From the NCBI GenBank assembly GCA_947166385.1, contig CAMVEB010000002.1, forward strand, positions 124,001 through 188,000: a stretch of 64,000 nucleotides of DNA, in the 5' to 3' direction. This DNA comes from an uncultured Clostridia bacterium (GTDB taxonomy: Bacteria; Bacillota; Clostridia; Christensenellales; Aristaeellaceae). Of this stretch, positions 48,667-57,368 are shown piece after piece. Each line of letters opens with the position of its first letter. The stretch's first letter is position 1. A program made the position numbers and the translations under genes. Below the pieces are notes generated by a model. The model was not told the DNA's origin. It worked only from the letters and a program-made list of their open reading frames with translations, and made no database searches.

Positions 48667-49359
48667 GTGGGAAAACGGATCCTTTTGGTCGATGATGAAC
48701 CCCTGATCCTGAAGGGACTGAAATATACCCTGGAGCAGGAAGGATATGAAACAGAAAGCGCCATGGACGGAGAAGAAGCGCTTTCCATGTTTGAATCCGG
48801 GAATTTCGACCTGATTTTGCTGGACGTCATGCTGCCGAAGATGGACGGCATTGCGGTGTGCCAGCGGATCCGTGAACGCAGCGATGTACCGATTATCATG
48901 TTGACCGCCAAGGGCGAGGATATGGACAAGATTCTCGGACTGGAATACGGCGCGGATGACTATATGACGAAACCGTTCAACATCCTGGAGGTCAAAGCCA
49001 GGATCAAGACAATTCTCCGCCGGGTTTCCGGAAATATGCAGCAACAGGAACACCGGGTGATCCGCGTGCACGACATGGAGATCAACCTGGTCAAGCGCAG
49101 CGTGACGCTGGGCGGAAAGGATGTCAAGCTTACCGCGAAGGAATTTGACCTGCTGCAGATGTTTGTATCCAACCGGGGCACAGTGTTCAGCCGTGAACAG
49201 ATGCTTGAAACCGTATGGAAATATGACTATGCCGGGGATGCCCGGACGGTGGATGTGCATATTCGCCGCCTGAGGGAAAAGATTGAACGGGATACTTCCA
49301 AGCCTGAATTCATCTTTACCAAATGGGGAGTTGGTTACTATTTCACGGACCAGGACTAA
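48667..49359 (+). CDS. Response regulator, OmpR/PhoB family
   Basis: DNA-binding response regulator of about 230 residues. The receiver domain has the acidic pair in RILLVDDEPLIL, the phospho-acceptor Asp in FDLILLDVMLPKMDG, the Thr in IIMLTAKGEDMD, and the Lys in DDYMTKPFNILEV. The C-terminal winged helix ends with DARTVDVHIRRLREKIERD and FIFTKWGVGYYF. Start GTG 48667 has AAAGGG eight bases upstream; GTG 48658 is in frame but overlaps that site. It is followed by its kinase, a GerMN lipoprotein and htrA, whose promoter carries direct repeats suited to this family. Confidence 0.94.
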   Translation: MGKRILLVDDEPLILKGLKYTLEQEGYETESAMDGEEALSMFESGNFDLILLDVMLPKMDGIAVCQRIRERSDVPIIMLTAKGEDMDKILGLEYGADDYMTKPFNILEVKARIKTILRRVSGNMQQQEHRVIRVHDMEINLVKRSVTLGGKDVKLTAKEFDLLQMFVSNRGTVFSREQMLETVWKYDYAGDARTVDVHIRRLREKIERDTSKPEFIFTKWGVGYYFTDQD

Positions 49360-50806
49360 TCGCTTTTTCGGAGCCAGCATCAGGTGGAAAATCCTGCTGG
49401 CTTTTTTTGTCATTGTGGGCTTATCCTTCGCTGTGGCAGCAACCAACCTGACCGGACTGGTCCGGCAGTATCTGTTTGAACAACGTACGCATGAAGACCG
49501 CCTCCTGACCGAGAAGGCCGCCGCTTCGGCAGCGCCTTTTTTTGCTGTGGCAGACGCGGAGGGGACCGGCCGGATTATCGCAGAAAACGCGGCGGCCATG
49601 GACGGACGGATTCTGCTGATTGACCGGGACGGAAAAGTCCAGTTTGATTCCATGAGAGAGCTGAGCGGACATAGGCTGCAGATGGAGGAAGTGCTGCAGG
49701 TGCTGACCGGCGGCGCGGAGCAGGCTTACGGGATCCATACCCCGGGAGAGGCGGAGACAGAGCGGATGGGCGGAACGGGCAGCGGGCATCTGGCTTACAG
49801 CGTCCATGCCATGGAAGGAGAAAAGGGTCTGATCGGGGCGCTAGTGTATGTGAGCCGGATTCAGCCGTTGATGGACTCCCTGAACCAGATGCAGTGGCAG
49901 CTGCGCAGCGTGTTTATCGTAATTGCTTTAGCAGCACTGGTGCTGGCACTTTTCCTGAGCCAGGTGCTGACGAAACCGATTACCAATATGAGCCGGTCCA
50001 TGCGGAAGATGGGGAAAGGCGATCTGAGCGTCCGCGTACCGGAAAAAGGCAGCGGCGAACTGCGGGAACTGGCAGAAAACTACAATATGATGGCGGCTCA
50101 GCTGGAACGCCTGGATAAAACGAGAAACCAATTCGTCTCCAATGCCAGCCATGAACTGAAGACACCGCTGACCACCATGAAGATCATGCTGGAGACAGTG
50201 ATGTACCAGCCGGATATGCCGCCGGACCTGCGGAATGAATTCATGCAGGATATGAACCACGAAATTGACCGGCTGACCGGGATTGTGACAGACTTGCTGA
50301 CATTGACGAAGATGGACAGCGAGCGGGGTGAAATCAAAAAAGAACCGGTGGATATGAGTGCACTGACCGAGGAAGTGCTGCGGATGCTGACGCCGGCCGC
50401 AGAACAGCGGAGACAGCAGATCCGGGGGAATATCCAACGGAATCTTCGCATGCTGGGCGACAGGGACCGGCTGAACCAGATCCTGTACAACCTGACAGAC
50501 AATGCAATCAAATACTCTCCGGACGGAGGAACGATTTCTGTTTCCCTGCAGCAGGAGGAGGACGCCCTGGTCTGGCGCGTGAAGGACAACGGTGTCGGGA
50601 TCCCGGAAGCCGATCAGGAGCATATCTTCGAACGATTCTATCGGGTCGACAAAGCCAGAAGCCGGGAGACAGGCGGAACCGGATTGGGACTGAGTATTGT
50701 GAAGCAGCTTGTGACGCTGCATGACGGGGAGATTACCGTGAGCAGCCGGCCGGGAAAAGGATCTGAATTCAAGGTTACATTCCCGCAGGAAGGAGCAGAG
50801 AAATGA
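49283..50806 (+). CDS. Sensor histidine kinase
   Basis: Membrane sensor kinase of up to 507 residues. TM1 is IRWKILLAFFVIVGLSFAV, then an extracytoplasmic sensing region of about 150 residues, then TM2 (VFIVIALAALVLALFLSQVL). A HAMP linker (KPITNMSRSMRKMGKGDLSVRV) leads to the phospho-His in FVSNASHELKTPLTTMKIML. The ATPase has N (LYNLTDNAIKYSPDGG), G1 (VKDNGVGIPEAD), F and G2 (GGTGLGLSIVKQLV) boxes. The start is uncertain. TTG 49283 has GAGGG six bases upstream but overlaps the regulator gene by 77 bases; TTG 49331 would overlap less. Signal sensed is unknown; envelope stress is plausible given htrA downstream. Confidence 0.92.
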   Translation: MNGILPSLNSSLPNGELVTISRTRTNRFFGASIRWKILLAFFVIVGLSFAVAATNLTGLVRQYLFEQRTHEDRLLTEKAAASAAPFFAVADAEGTGRIIAENAAAMDGRILLIDRDGKVQFDSMRELSGHRLQMEEVLQVLTGGAEQAYGIHTPGEAETERMGGTGSGHLAYSVHAMEGEKGLIGALVYVSRIQPLMDSLNQMQWQLRSVFIVIALAALVLALFLSQVLTKPITNMSRSMRKMGKGDLSVRVPEKGSGELRELAENYNMMAAQLERLDKTRNQFVSNASHELKTPLTTMKIMLETVMYQPDMPPDLRNEFMQDMNHEIDRLTGIVTDLLTLTKMDSERGEIKKEPVDMSALTEEVLRMLTPAAEQRRQQIRGNIQRNLRMLGDRDRLNQILYNLTDNAIKYSPDGGTISVSLQQEEDALVWRVKDNGVGIPEADQEHIFERFYRVDKARSRETGGTGLGLSIVKQLVTLHDGEITVSSRPGKGSEFKVTFPQEGAEK

Positions 50807-52320
50807 GGAAGAAAACGATCTGTTTTCTGGCGGTGCTCTGCCTGCTTCCGGTGATGACGGGATGTATGCGGAACGGGGGAGAGGAGCAGGCTCCGAGTCC
50901 TACGCTGGCGCCAGCTTCCGTCCGATGGAATGCCCCGGACGGAGACCGGGTGATCCGGGAATCAGGAGAATACCTGTACTATGTACCGGAAGAGGATGAA
51001 GCGAAACTGGTTCCCCGCAGTATTCATCTCGGGGAGGCAGACCTGAATGAAACAGCCGGAACACTGGCCGGGATTGTGCTAAAGGAAATCAGCGCGGGAA
51101 ATGCTGTGCTGACGGAAAGGGAACTGGCTCTGTCCGGAAAAAATCACGTGGAGATCAGCGGGGGCGTATGCACGGTGAACCTGACATCTTCCGCACTGCA
51201 GCTGAGTTCCGCAGATTATTACAAAATCTCTCTGGCGCTGGCAACCACACTGTGCGGGCTGGAAGAGATCCGGTATGTGAATGTGCTGACGGCTAACCAG
51301 AGCGTGGCGCTGGATCCTGGCGGAAGCCTGCCGATGGGTTCGCTGACGGGGCATGCCGGGGAAAACCTTTCCGTGCTGTGGGAACAGATGGAAACCCGAA
51401 GAACACCCCAGGGGGGGAATCCGGCTTCGGCACCACTGAACACGGAGGCAACGATCTACTATCCGTTACCGGAAGGACGCGGCATTGCCTGCGAATGCCG
51501 ACGGATCGCCTTTGAGGGACAGACCGCGGGACAACTGGCTTCCTACCTGCTGGATGCCATGAGCGCGGCGGTCAAGAACAGGCTCGGCGCGGCGGAGACG
51601 CCGGATCTGTGGGAATATATGATTCATGAGCCCGTGAGCAGCGAGCTTGAAGAAGGCGGAAAACTGATTACCCTGAGTTTTCGCGGCGGACTGCAGGAAC
51701 TGGCGGATGGATGGAAGACGGAAGCCGCGTGCCTGGCGGCAGCGATTACCTGGACGCTGACTACTTTCATTCCGGGTGCGACAGCCGTGTGCTTCCGAAT
51801 CGGTGATAAACCGGTGACGGAACTGGACAGCAGCCGATTCCGGATCGATACTGTACTGGGCGGACTGATGCGGAGAAGCACCTTTGAGATGCTTTTGACA
51901 GGCAGTGTAACGGTTTTGTTTGAAAAGGAAGGAAAACTGGTCCGGGTTGAAAAACCCGCGGACCGGGAAACGGCGGACAGCCCCCGTGCACAGTTAAACG
52001 CGCTGATCCAGGGACCGGACAGCCGGGAAAAGGAGAACGGCATGACAGCACCGCTGCCGACGGGTGTCCGGGAGGATGACCTGCTGGGCCTCGCGTCGGA
52101 GGAGGATACGATGCTGGTGAATCTCAGCAGCCATTTCCGGGATGAGATAGAAGCCATGGGTCCGGAGAAAGAGACACTGCTGTGCTATGCCATGGTGAAT
52201 ACGCTGTGTCTGAACACAGGAAAGAAACGGGTATGTTTTTTCTTTGAGGGTGCTCAGCAGGAATGGATTGCCGGAGAGGTCTATTGGGCGGGGGAATTCA
52301 TATATAATCCGGAAATGTAA
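50803..52320 (+). CDS. GerMN-domain lipoprotein (LpqB/GerM-like)
   Basis: Surface lipoprotein of 505 residues. The signal peptide ends in the lipobox VMTGC. A first GerMN-like module occurs around VCTVNLTSSALQLSSADYYKI to LEEIRYVNVLTANQSV. A second at the C-terminus reads PRAQLNALIQGPDSREK, then LPTGVREDDLLGL, MLVNLSSHFRDEIE and CYAMVNTLCLNTGKKRVCFFFEG. GerMN modules occur in germination and cell-wall proteins and in actinobacterial LpqB, which modulates the MtrAB two-component system. Here the gene overlaps the kinase by 4 bases, the same order as mtrA-mtrB-lpqB. A role as accessory to the kinase is inference. Confidence 0.85.
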   Translation: MRKKTICFLAVLCLLPVMTGCMRNGGEEQAPSPTLAPASVRWNAPDGDRVIRESGEYLYYVPEEDEAKLVPRSIHLGEADLNETAGTLAGIVLKEISAGNAVLTERELALSGKNHVEISGGVCTVNLTSSALQLSSADYYKISLALATTLCGLEEIRYVNVLTANQSVALDPGGSLPMGSLTGHAGENLSVLWEQMETRRTPQGGNPASAPLNTEATIYYPLPEGRGIACECRRIAFEGQTAGQLASYLLDAMSAAVKNRLGAAETPDLWEYMIHEPVSSELEEGGKLITLSFRGGLQELADGWKTEAACLAAAITWTLTTFIPGATAVCFRIGDKPVTELDSSRFRIDTVLGGLMRRSTFEMLLTGSVTVLFEKEGKLVRVEKPADRETADSPRAQLNALIQGPDSREKENGMTAPLPTGVREDDLLGLASEEDTMLVNLSSHFRDEIEAMGPEKETLLCYAMVNTLCLNTGKKRVCFFFEGAQQEWIAGEVYWAGEFIYNPEM

Positions 52321-52324
52321 AATG

Positions 52325-52367
52325 TTCATATTCCGTTCATATTCCGGACAAAATACCGGGATATAAT
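52325..52367 (+). promoter_or_regulatory. Tandem 11 bp direct repeats and promoter before htrA
   Basis: TTCATATTCCG occurs twice back to back (52325-52335 and 52336-52346). The repeats overlap the expected -35 position of the -10 box TATAAT at 52362-52367, and no good -35 hexamer is present. An 11 bp period of direct repeats at this place is the usual layout of sites for OmpR/PhoB activators. Confidence 0.65.
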
Positions 52368-52398
52368 CGCATCGAAAACCGAAAGGAGGTATTTCAAG

Positions 52399-53697
52399 AT
52401 GAAACTAATTAGCAGAAAAGTCCTCGGATATATTGCCCTGGCCCTGGTATGTGTAATGGCCGGGAGTATGCTGGGTGCGGCCCATACCGCCACAGCGGAA
52501 AACAACAGCTCACTGGCTACGCTTTTCACGGAGCCAGTTGCAAAGGTGCGGGACAGCGTAGTCGGCGTGAATAACTACCAGATTGTCAGCAACTACGGAA
52601 ACAGCTACGGCAACGGTTACGGCTACGGAAACGGATTCCCCTGGGATTTCTTCGGATACGGATACGGAAACGGCTACGGCAATGGTTATAACCAGCCGGA
52701 TTCCTCCAAGGAAGTAAAGTACGGCAGCGGCAGCGGCGTGGTTATCGCCAAGGGATACGTGCTGACAAACTACCATGTGGTTGAAGATGCCCACAGCCTG
52801 AAAGTATCGGTAGATAACGATGAGGAAAACCTCTATGACGCGACCGTAGTGGCCTCTGACGCCAATAAGGATGTTGCGGTCCTGTACGCGCCGGATCTGC
52901 CTCTGGAGCCTGTGGCGCTGGGTGACAGCGACGAGATGGAAGTCGGTGACTGGTGCTTCCTGGTGGGCAACGCCATCGGGTTTACCAAGACCGTAACTCA
53001 TGGCATTGTTTCCGGCGTGGACCGCGAAATCGCAAGCGACAACACGGAAAGAGACCGCTTCGGAAAGGTCAATAAGGTCGTTAATACGATGATCCAGACG
53101 GATGCGGCAATCAACAGCGGCAACAGCGGCGGCGGCATGTTTAACCTGGCCGGAGAACTGGTCGGCATTCCGACGCTGAAGTATACCGGCAGCCGCTATT
53201 CCGGCAATGCTACGGTGGAAAGCATTGGTATGTGTATCCCGATCAACGAAGCAAAGGACGTTATCCAGGAAGCCCTGAACGGGGAAAAGCCTGCTGCGGA
53301 CCGCACGGAGAACGACAGCGACGAAGATGCTGAAACCCCCGAAAACCGGAGTGACCGCTACGGCAAACCGAGGCTAGGCGTGACTGTGAGCACGTTGACC
53401 ACGAACGGACAGCTGCCCAATGGCGCCTATATTGTGAAGGTGGAAGCGGGAAGCCCGGCGGAGAAGGCAGGACTGCTGGCCGGAGATATCCTTGTGGAGC
53501 TGAACGGCGAGGTGGTTTCCAATACCAGCGATATGATGAAGTACCTGGAATCCTGCAAGGAAGGCGATGTGGTTACCGTCACTGTATGGCGGCCCACAGA
53601 GGTACAGGACGCGGAGAACGGACGGATCAGCTTGGACGGTGAATATATAGAGAATATCCAGGTGAGCCTGGCCATGCTGGACGGCGTCGCCCAGTAA
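52399..53697 (+). CDS. HtrA/DegP-type serine protease with PDZ domain
   Basis: Membrane-anchored or exported S1C protease of 432 residues with a hydrophobic N-terminus (VLGYIALALVCVMAGSMLGA). The triad is H126 (LTNYHVVED), D158 (DANKDVAVL) and S243 (NSGNSGGGMF). A PDZ domain follows from about residue 330 (GAYIVKVEAGSPAEKAGLLAGDILVELNGE). Residues about 66-98 are an unusual Tyr-Gly-Asn-rich stretch with YGNGYG repeats, just before the protease domain, where other HtrA proteins have a linker. A perfect AAAGGAGGT precedes the ATG. It probably degrades or refolds damaged envelope proteins under control of the adjacent two-component system. Confidence 0.94.
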   Translation: MKLISRKVLGYIALALVCVMAGSMLGAAHTATAENNSSLATLFTEPVAKVRDSVVGVNNYQIVSNYGNSYGNGYGYGNGFPWDFFGYGYGNGYGNGYNQPDSSKEVKYGSGSGVVIAKGYVLTNYHVVEDAHSLKVSVDNDEENLYDATVVASDANKDVAVLYAPDLPLEPVALGDSDEMEVGDWCFLVGNAIGFTKTVTHGIVSGVDREIASDNTERDRFGKVNKVVNTMIQTDAAINSGNSGGGMFNLAGELVGIPTLKYTGSRYSGNATVESIGMCIPINEAKDVIQEALNGEKPAADRTENDSDEDAETPENRSDRYGKPRLGVTVSTLTTNGQLPNGAYIVKVEAGSPAEKAGLLAGDILVELNGEVVSNTSDMMKYLESCKEGDVVTVTVWRPTEVQDAENGRISLDGEYIENIQVSLAMLDGVAQ

Positions 53698-53712
53698 CCT
53701 GTCTGAAACATC

Positions 53713-53742
53713 AAACCGGAGAGAGAAATCTCTCCGGTTTTT
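53713..53742 (+). terminator. Terminator after htrA
   Basis: A 12 bp perfect stem, AAACCGGAGAGA with TCTCTCCGGTTT, has loop GAAA and is followed by TT within a T-run. Confidence 0.9.
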
Positions 53743-53830
53743 ACGTACTACAACCCGGAAGGCAGGTTGCTGAGAAGCAGGGACTGAAGGAAAATGGACG
53801 AAAATGGACAAGAAACGACCAAATCCACAC

Positions 53831-53859
53831 TTTTCAGAAGCAAGGAAATGGTCTATAAT
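53831..53859 (+). promoter_or_regulatory. Promoter of the PRPP synthase gene
   Basis: TTTTCA and a perfect TATAAT are 17 bases apart, 46 bases before the start. The -35 match is weak. Confidence 0.5.
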
Positions 53860-53904
53860 AAGCATGTGTGGAGTGTCCTTTTAGACCTGAGAGGGAGGAA
53901 CACC

Positions 53905-55125
53905 ATGACTGATTTCGTCAGCGGCCCCTGGAACACCGAATCTTTCCTGACCTATCCTGTAGGCCCGTTAGGGCTGATTGCAATGCCCGGTACGGAAGAG
54001 ATCGGCCAGAAGGTGAACAACTGGCTGAAGAAATGGCGCGATCACGCAGAAGAATCCGAACCGGAGGATATGCGAACCACTCCGGGAATGGAACGGCAGG
54101 ATTTTTTGATCAATGTTACCTGCCCGCGGTTCGGCAACGGCGAAGGCAAAGGGATGATCAAGGAGAGTATCCGCGGATATGATATGTATATCCTGTCGGA
54201 TCCCGGCGCCTATAATGTATCATACAGCCTTTTCGGTCAGCAGGTTCCGATGAGTCCCGATGAGCATTTTGCCAACCTGAAGCGGATTATTGCCGCCATG
54301 GGGGGCAAGGCAAAGCGGGTGACCGTTATCATGCCGATGCTGTACGAGGGACGCCAGCACCGCAGAGCCTCCCGGGAAAGCCTGGACTGTGCCATGGCGC
54401 TTCAGGAGCTGGAGAATATGGGAGTCAGCAATATTGTGACATTTGACGCCCATGACCCCCGCGTGCAGAACGCAATTCCAACCACCGGGTTTGAAAGCGT
54501 TATGCCCAGCTACCAGATTTTCAAGGCACTGCTGCGTAACGACAAGACGCTGCGGATCGACCGGGAGCATATGATGATTGTTTCCCCGGATGAGGGCGCT
54601 ATTGACCGCAACATTTTCTATGCCTCGGTTTTGGGGCTGGATATGGGCCTGTTTTATAAGCGCCGTGATTACACCAGGGTTGTGAACGGACGGAATCCGA
54701 TTGTGGCTCACGAATACCTGGGCGACAGCGTGGAAGGCAAAGATGTTTTTGTTGCGGATGACATGATCTCCAGCGGCGAGAGCATTATCGACTTGGCGAA
54801 GGAACTGAAAAAACGCAAGGCCAACCGGATCTTTGCCGGATGTACCTTTGCACTTTTTACCAACGGGATTGAATCGTTTGAGAAAGCTTACAGGGACGGA
54901 TTGATTGACCGGGTGATTTCCACCAACCTGACCTATCGGAATCCTGAACTGGCCAAGACGGAATGGTTTGTGGAAGCAGATATGAGCAAGTATATTTCCT
55001 ATATTATTGCCACGCTGAACCATGACCGGAGCCTGAGCCGCCTGCTGAATCCCTATGACAGAATCCACGGACTGATTAAGCGGTATAACAACGAGCAAAA
55101 AGAAGCCGGGATCCGGCTGATCTGA
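53905..55125 (+). CDS. prs: Ribose-phosphate pyrophosphokinase, long divergent form
   Basis: Makes PRPP from ribose 5-phosphate and ATP for nucleotide, His and Trp synthesis. The PRPP-binding loop is KDVFVADDMISSGESIIDLAKEL near residue 285, and other blocks are VTVIMPMLYEGRQHRR, VTFDAHDPRVQNAI and VSPDEGAIDRNIFYA. At 406 residues it is about 90 longer than classical Prs. The extra sequence lies mainly at the N-terminus (TDFVSGPWNTESFLTYPVGP onward) and the C-terminus. The ATG at 53905 follows GGGAGG. It converges on rpiB, whose product supplies ribose 5-phosphate, which fits the pathway. Confidence 0.88.
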   Translation: MTDFVSGPWNTESFLTYPVGPLGLIAMPGTEEIGQKVNNWLKKWRDHAEESEPEDMRTTPGMERQDFLINVTCPRFGNGEGKGMIKESIRGYDMYILSDPGAYNVSYSLFGQQVPMSPDEHFANLKRIIAAMGGKAKRVTVIMPMLYEGRQHRRASRESLDCAMALQELENMGVSNIVTFDAHDPRVQNAIPTTGFESVMPSYQIFKALLRNDKTLRIDREHMMIVSPDEGAIDRNIFYASVLGLDMGLFYKRRDYTRVVNGRNPIVAHEYLGDSVEGKDVFVADDMISSGESIIDLAKELKKRKANRIFAGCTFALFTNGIESFEKAYRDGLIDRVISTNLTYRNPELAKTEWFVEADMSKYISYIIATLNHDRSLSRLLNPYDRIHGLIKRYNNEQKEAGIRLI

Positions 55126-55128
55126 AAC

Positions 55129-55174
55129 AAGGAAGCAAAACACCGGGGTCAGTGCCCCGGTGTTTTGCTTCCTT
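55129..55174. terminator. Bidirectional terminator with a 20 bp perfect stem
   Basis: Arms at 55129-55148 and 55155-55174 are perfectly complementary around a 6-base loop. It separates the convergent prs and rpiB genes. Confidence 0.9.
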
Positions 55175-55182
55175 ACGGATGA

Positions 55183-55638
55183 TTATTCCGGCGGATTTCC
55201 TTCTTCGATGGCAGCGATCATATCAATTCTGCGCTGGTGGCGGCCGCCCTCAAACTCGGCGGTCAGCCAATGACGGGCGATCATTTTGGCCAACTCGGTG
55301 CCGACGACACGGGCACCCATGGTCAGGATATTGCTGTTGTTATGCCGCTTGCTGAGCTCAGCGCTGTAGACATCACTGCAGGTGCATACGCGGATCCCCT
55401 TCACCTTTCCGGCAGCAATGCCGATGCCGATGCCGGTGCCGCAGATCAGGATGCCCCGATCACACTCCCCGGAGGCGACAGCCTTTGCGGCACGGTATCC
55501 AAACACGGGATAATCGTCATCCCGGTTGGAAGGGTCAGTGTTGCCGAAATCCTTCCAAGTCAGACCCATCTCATCAAGCATTTTGGCGATCTCCGCTTTC
55601 AGGGCAACGCCGGTGTGGTCGCAGGCCAGAGCAATCAT
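55183..55638 (-). CDS. rpiB: Ribose 5-phosphate isomerase B
   Basis: Interconverts ribulose 5-phosphate and ribose 5-phosphate. It has 151 residues from the ATG at 55638, with AAAGGAGG upstream on the minus strand; a longer frame to 55689 is not needed. Family features: IALACDHTGVALKAEI (phosphate-binding CDH-x-G), GNTDPSNRDDDYP, RGILICGTGIGIGIAAGK (catalytic Cys and the G-T/S-G-x-G loop) and RHNNSNILTMGARVVG. It sits tail to tail with PRPP synthase and head to head with the zinc-type ABC genes. Confidence 0.95.
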   Translation of the reverse strand: MIALACDHTGVALKAEIAKMLDEMGLTWKDFGNTDPSNRDDDYPVFGYRAAKAVASGECDRGILICGTGIGIGIAAGKVKGIRVCTCSDVYSAELSKRHNNSNILTMGARVVGTELAKMIARHWLTAEFEGGRHQRRIDMIAAIEEGNPPE

Positions 55639-55694
55639 GATTGTTTCATCCTCCTTTATGATCCGGATCCTTCCCTGCGGGGGATCCACACGTT

Positions 55695-55723
55695 TTGCAA
55701 GTTTCGGAATACTATGCTATAAT
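55695..55723 (+). promoter_or_regulatory. Promoter of the metal ABC-azlCD operon
   Basis: TTGCAA and TATAAT are 17 bases apart, 38 bases before the ATPase start. Confidence 0.65.
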
Positions 55724-55761
55724 ACGCCATTATTCGGCGAAATTCAAGGAGGCCGGTTCCG

Positions 55762-56511
55762 ATGCTTCATCATTGTGCCCTGTGTCATATCGACCTGGAT
55801 CGGATTTCTGTCCGGCGGGGCGGTCAGGTGTTGCTGCAGGATGTCTCCATGCATATTCACTGCGGTCAACTGACGGTGCTGATCGGACAGAACGGCGCCG
55901 GAAAGACGACGCTGATCAGGGCGTTGCTGGGGCAGATTCCGCATACAGGAACCATCCGCCATGTGGACAGCCATGGATTGGATATCCCTCACCTGAGAAC
56001 CGGGTATGTTCCCCAGCATCTGCAGTTTGACCATGAAATGCCGCTGACGGTGCAGGACTTCATGGCGGCCTCCTTTTCCAGCAGGCCTGTCTGGACAGGC
56101 GTCGGAAAGAAGACACGGGCGGCGGTCAGGCTGGCACTGGAGGATGTGGATGCCGGAGAGCTGGCGGATACACCGCTCGGCCGCTGTTCCGGCGGTGAAT
56201 TGCAGCGGGTTCTGCTGGCACTTGCGCTGCATCCGGCTCCGGACCTGCTGGTGCTTGATGAACCGGTAAGCGGAATCGACAGAAACGGGTTGCGGTTGTT
56301 CCTGGATACCCTGATTCGCCTTCGGAAAACCCATCACATGGCAATCCTGCTGGTCAGCCATGATCTCCGTTTTGTCCGGGAGTATGCAGATCATGTTATC
56401 CTGCTGGAAAAATCGGTGCTGGCTCAGGGAACGCCGGGAGAGGTTTTTTCTTCGCCGGAGTTTTCTGCAGTTTTCGGGACCGGGGACGGGGAAGAGGAGG
56501 AGAATGCCTGA
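55762..56511 (+). CDS. Metal-type ABC transporter ATPase (ZnuC-like)
   Basis: ATPase of 249 residues of the zinc/manganese uptake type. Walker A is GQNGAGKTTLIRALLG, the Q-loop is GYVPQHLQFDHEMPLTV (typical of ZnuC), the signature is CSGGELQRVLLALAL, Walker B is LLVLDEPVSGID and the switch is LVSHDLRFV. The N-terminus has a His/Cys-rich LHHCALCH, which could bind metal. The stop overlaps the permease start. No metal-binding lipoprotein is encoded nearby, so the substrate protein must be elsewhere. Confidence 0.9.
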   Translation: MLHHCALCHIDLDRISVRRGGQVLLQDVSMHIHCGQLTVLIGQNGAGKTTLIRALLGQIPHTGTIRHVDSHGLDIPHLRTGYVPQHLQFDHEMPLTVQDFMAASFSSRPVWTGVGKKTRAAVRLALEDVDAGELADTPLGRCSGGELQRVLLALALHPAPDLLVLDEPVSGIDRNGLRLFLDTLIRLRKTHHMAILLVSHDLRFVREYADHVILLEKSVLAQGTPGEVFSSPEFSAVFGTGDGEEEENA

Positions 56512-57350
56512 TGGATGGGATTTACAGCGTCCTGGAGGCGATCCTTCCGCTGGAGGCCTTCCGGTTTGATTTTATGAAAAATGCGTTGCTGGCCGTGCTG
56601 CTGCTGACGCCGCTGCTGGGACTGCTGGGTACGATGGCGGTGAACCACCAGATGGCGTTCTTTTCTGACGCACTGGGGCATTCAGCACTGACGGGTATCG
56701 GCCTGGGCATTATTCTGGGACTGCGGAATGACCTGGTCGCGATGTTGGTGTTCGGCATTATCTGGGCTGTTATGATTTGCCTGATAAAGCAATCCGGTTC
56801 AGCATCGACGGATACGATTATCTCTGTTTTTTCTTCCACGTCGGTAGCGGCCGGACTGCTGATCCTGGCCAGGGGCGGAAAATTCGCGAAATATTCTTCA
56901 CTGCTGATCGGCGATATCCTTGCGGTGACTCCGACCGATCTTCTGTATCTGCTGCTGGCACTGGCCGGGACGGTTGTGCTGTGGATCATCCTGTACAACG
57001 CGCTGCTGCTGACAAGCGTGGACTCCTTCCTGGCACGGTCCAGAGGCGTTCCGACACGGCTGATTGAATGCGGATTTGTGGTACTGGTCGCTGTGGCGGT
57101 TATGCTGTCCATTCGCTGGGTAGGTGTCATGCTGATTAACGCGCTGCTGATCCTGCCGGCTGCGGCGGGAAGAAATCTTGCACGGACATCCCGCCAGCAT
57201 GCAGCCTGGTCAGTTGGCATCGCGATGGTCAGCGGCATCACCGGTCTGACGGCGGCTTTTTATCTGGATACCAGCGCCGGCGCGACAATTGTCCTGATTT
57301 CCGCCCTGCTGTATGCAGTGAGTCTGATGATCCGGAATATCCGGAAATAA
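56511..57350 (+). CDS. Metal-type ABC transporter permease (ZnuB-like)
   Basis: Integral membrane protein of 279 residues in the ABC-3 (ZnuB/MntB) family, with about eight hydrophobic segments. Family blocks: MKNALLAVLLLTPLLGLLGT, MAFFSDALGHSALTGIGLGI (the conserved FxSDALGHxxLxG), LLIGDILAVTPTDL, and SIRWVGVMLINALLILPAAAGRNLARTSRQ. It overlaps the ATPase stop by one base. Zn or Mn is the probable ion; the sequence alone does not decide. Confidence 0.9.
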   Translation: MDGIYSVLEAILPLEAFRFDFMKNALLAVLLLTPLLGLLGTMAVNHQMAFFSDALGHSALTGIGLGIILGLRNDLVAMLVFGIIWAVMICLIKQSGSASTDTIISVFSSTSVAAGLLILARGGKFAKYSSLLIGDILAVTPTDLLYLLLALAGTVVLWIILYNALLLTSVDSFLARSRGVPTRLIECGFVVLVAVAVMLSIRWVGVMLINALLILPAAAGRNLARTSRQHAAWSVGIAMVSGITGLTAAFYLDTSAGATIVLISALLYAVSLMIRNIRK

Positions 57351-57368
57351 CGGAAGGAGGGGGGAACC

